From: Parabacteroides sp. | GTDB taxonomy: Bacteria > Bacteroidota > Bacteroidia > Bacteroidales > Tannerellaceae | NCBI GenBank assembly: GCA_019411205.1 | Contig: DXRF01000005.1 | Location: forward strand, 1 to 32,677 | Direction: 5' to 3' | DNA: 32,677 nt | Shown: positions 30,615-32,677 of the stretch, piece after piece | Numbering within the stretch: the stretch's first letter is position 1 | How the letters are laid out: every line of letters starts with the position of its first letter | The notes under the pieces: generated by a model | Database searches by the model: none | What the model was told of the DNA's origin: nothing | The model's input: the letters and a program-made list of their open reading frames with translations, nothing else | Position numbers and translations under genes: made by a program

Positions 30615-32677
30615 ATGAAAAAACAGCTGTTGGGGGTAACCCTGTTCTCATTATTTGTGACCGCTCCAGCTTTTGCAGTCCAAGCATATAAGAAAGTGGC
30701 AGGAGATTGTAAGATAGAGTTGAAACAAGACACACTGACAATCGAAAACAGTCTGATCAAGCGTAGCTGGCTCTGGAATAACGGCAATCTGATTACTTGT
30801 AAACTGGAAGATAAAGGAAATGGCTTGGTCTGGCAGCTTCGGAACAATCAGCCTGACCTTTCCCTTCCCGGAGAGGAAAAGGAGGGGAGCGAAGCTTTTG
30901 TCCAAGTGGAGGAAGTGTCTGCTTCTTTGCAATATACACATCATCTACGTGCTACGGTGGAGTATAGAGTTGGAAATTTGCAAGTGAGGAAGATTTTTAA
31001 GATCTATCCTGACTGTCCTGCCATCGCTTGCGAATTGTATCTGAAAGGACAGGCTTCGCAGAAATGGATAAAGACCTTGGATAATCCTGCCGACTTGCAG
31101 AATATAGAAAAATTGACGCAAAATTCGCAGGGTGGAAATGTTCCGGTGATGGAACAGCTTATGCTGGAAGGAAAGCACTGGCAGTTGGAGGCAGTGGAGT
31201 TTTTTGACGTCACTGACCGTTTCAATACGCTGGTTCGTCCTGTTCGTGCGCTTTCTTATCGGGATTGTCTCTATCGCGGCAATCTGCTGTTTGCAGAGAA
31301 TACGGAGAAGGAAGCTGGCTTTTTCATGTTGAAAGAGGCGCCTACGTCAAATGTGCAGCTCTACTATCCGGGAGGTGATTATTTGGTGAGCGAGGGCACT
31401 TTCAGGATGATTGGTTTGGGAGTCGACAGTGCAGATATAAAGACTGACGAGTGGACAAAAGCTTATGGCTATGTGACCGGAACATTTCGTTCGGGTGAGA
31501 AACAGAAACGGATGGCGCTTCGTAATTACCAGATGCGTATCCGCCCGTTCCTCAAAGACCGTGATGAGATGGTGATGTTGAATACTTGGGGAGACAGGGG
31601 GCAGGACACACGTGTGAACGAGGCTTTCTGCTTGAAGGAGTTGGAACTGGCAGCCAAGTTGGGTGTCACTCATTTCCAGATCGATGATGGGTGGCAGGCC
31701 GGACGTAGTGCGAACTCGGCTTATGGCGGCAGTTTCAAGAATATCTGGGATAACCCGGATTATTGGACACCCGATCCGGGTCGTTTTCCGAATGGCTTGG
31801 CACCTATCGTGAAGCGTGGTAAGGAATTGGGAATCGAAGTGTGTCTTTGGTTCAACCCCAGCATACAGCACGATTATGCCGATTGGCAGAAAGATGCCGA
31901 TGCACTGATTTCCTTGTATGAGAAATATGGTATCCGTACTTTTAAGATTGATGGAACTTTTTTTGATAACAAACTGGCAGAAAGCCGTCTGCGCAGTCTT
32001 TATAACCGGGTGATGGAGGCGACCGGATGGAAAGCAGTCTTGAATCTGGACGCGACAGCTGGGCGAAGGGGAGGATATTTCTTCTTTAATGAATATGGAA
32101 ATATTTTTCTGGAAAACCGTTATACGGATTGGGGCAACTATTATCCGTACTGGTCGCTGCGTAACCTGTGGATGCTATCGCGCTATGTTGCTCCCCAGTC
32201 GTTGCAGATCGAGTTCTTGAACAAATGGCGTAACAAGGAGAAATATATTGGTGACAAGTTTGCTCCGTCAACTTATTCATTCGATTATTTGTTTGCAATA
32301 ACGATGGCAGCCCAGCCATTGGCTTGGTTTGAAGCGGCTAACTTGCCGGATGAAGCTTTTCCGACAGGCGAAGTGATCAAGAGATATAAAACGGTACAGC
32401 ATGATTTCCATACCGGATATGTCTTCCCTGTGGGAGATGAGCCTTCGGGCAAGTCATGGTGTGGTTTCCAGTCAATGAAGGACAAGAAAGGATATTTCCT
32501 GTTGTTCAGGGAATTTAACGAGGAGGAGTCATTCGATATGGATACGTTCTTCGAACCGGGCGAACAAGTTGAATTTACTCCGGTTCTCGGTGCAGGAAAA
32601 GCATTTCGCAGCATGGTCGGCAAAGACAGGCAGATTCGTTTTTCCCTTTCGGAACCTAACAGCTATGTGTTGTATAG
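30615..32677 (+). CDS. Alpha-galactosidase-like glycoside hydrolase (GH36/clan GH-D), 3' truncated
   Basis: An open frame of 687 codons runs off the window end, so the C-terminus is missing. A signal peptide (residues 1-22, cleavage after AFA) directs export. Residues about 25-300 form an N-terminal beta-sandwich. The catalytic barrel follows with LNTWGDRGQD, HFQIDDGWQAG, VCLWFNPS and TFKIDGTFFD, where D446 is the expected nucleophile; D505 in RYTDWG is a candidate acid/base. These are features of GH36 and related alpha-galactosidases that remove terminal alpha-galactosyl groups from oligosaccharides. Other GH-D specificities (for example alpha-N-acetylgalactosaminidase) are not excluded. No SusC/SusD pair is seen in the window. 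Confidence 0.85.
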   Translation, partial: MKKQLLGVTLFSLFVTAPAFAVQAYKKVAGDCKIELKQDTLTIENSLIKRSWLWNNGNLITCKLEDKGNGLVWQLRNNQPDLSLPGEEKEGSEAFVQVEEVSASLQYTHHLRATVEYRVGNLQVRKIFKIYPDCPAIACELYLKGQASQKWIKTLDNPADLQNIEKLTQNSQGGNVPVMEQLMLEGKHWQLEAVEFFDVTDRFNTLVRPVRALSYRDCLYRGNLLFAENTEKEAGFFMLKEAPTSNVQLYYPGGDYLVSEGTFRMIGLGVDSADIKTDEWTKAYGYVTGTFRSGEKQKRMALRNYQMRIRPFLKDRDEMVMLNTWGDRGQDTRVNEAFCLKELELAAKLGVTHFQIDDGWQAGRSANSAYGGSFKNIWDNPDYWTPDPGRFPNGLAPIVKRGKELGIEVCLWFNPSIQHDYADWQKDADALISLYEKYGIRTFKIDGTFFDNKLAESRLRSLYNRVMEATGWKAVLNLDATAGRRGGYFFFNEYGNIFLENRYTDWGNYYPYWSLRNLWMLSRYVAPQSLQIEFLNKWRNKEKYIGDKFAPSTYSFDYLFAITMAAQPLAWFEAANLPDEAFPTGEVIKRYKTVQHDFHTGYVFPVGDEPSGKSWCGFQSMKDKKGYFLLFREFNEEESFDMDTFFEPGEQVEFTPVLGAGKAFRSMVGKDRQIRFSLSEPNSYVLY

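Overview
The window is a chromosomal segment of a Bacteroidota bacterium of the order Bacteroidales, most like Parabacteroides; the genus is my inference from gene content and protein style, not from a search. Evidence for the order: promoters with the Bacteroidota -7 element TAnnTTTG lie before many genes (TACTTTTG, TATCTTTG, TACCTTTG, TACATTTG), Shine-Dalgarno sequences are weak or absent, and the proteins include Bacteroidales-style OmpA, DUF5106/thioredoxin, SPOR lipoprotein and coiled-coil membrane families. The first 24 bases are not genomic: they match the Nextera transposase adapter, so the window starts at a contig end and the first gene is cut by the assembly. The last gene also runs off the end.

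Layout. 25-5027 (+): 3' part of an OmpA-type lipid/peptidoglycan anchor, a thioredoxin-like protein with a DUF5106 domain plus an M48 protease, a candidate small RNA with its own promoter and terminator, then a DUF151 nuclease coupled to a CNT nucleoside transporter. 5070-6338 (+): rsmE and a maltose/galactoside-type acetyltransferase. 6364-9254 (-): two tandem GMP synthases; the upstream one is a normal glutamine-dependent GuaA, the downstream one keeps the ATP-pyrophosphatase and dimerisation parts but has lost the glutaminase active site. 9354-10870 (+): a coiled-coil membrane protein of unknown function and a Crp/Fnr-type regulator. 11092-16084 (+): a four-gene export operon (TolC, HlyD, two ABC-2 permeases) with no ATPase gene. 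16251-17138 (+): a Tat-exported sugar isomerase-like lipoprotein.

17252-24291 (-): housekeeping block: HAD phosphatase, pgi, gpsA, lysS, then nadD-gmk-yicC. 24480-28387: tsaB (+), a 48-residue membrane protein (+), a SPOR lipoprotein (-) and a divergent S9 dipeptidyl peptidase (+). 28734-32677 (+): reverse rubrerythrin, tRNA-Ser(CGA), CutC, and a GH36-like alpha-galactosidase truncated by the window end.

The gene complement is mostly core metabolism. The less ordinary material is between the genes: a 22-bp phased GAAAC array and an FNR-like palindrome in front of the export operon, TTGACAATT-type repeats that form gene ends and a duplicated tsaB promoter, a 7-bp tandem repeat abutting hlyD, a repeat cluster before the rubrerythrin gene, and the candidate small RNA. 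I found no CRISPR array, insertion sequence, prophage or defence island.
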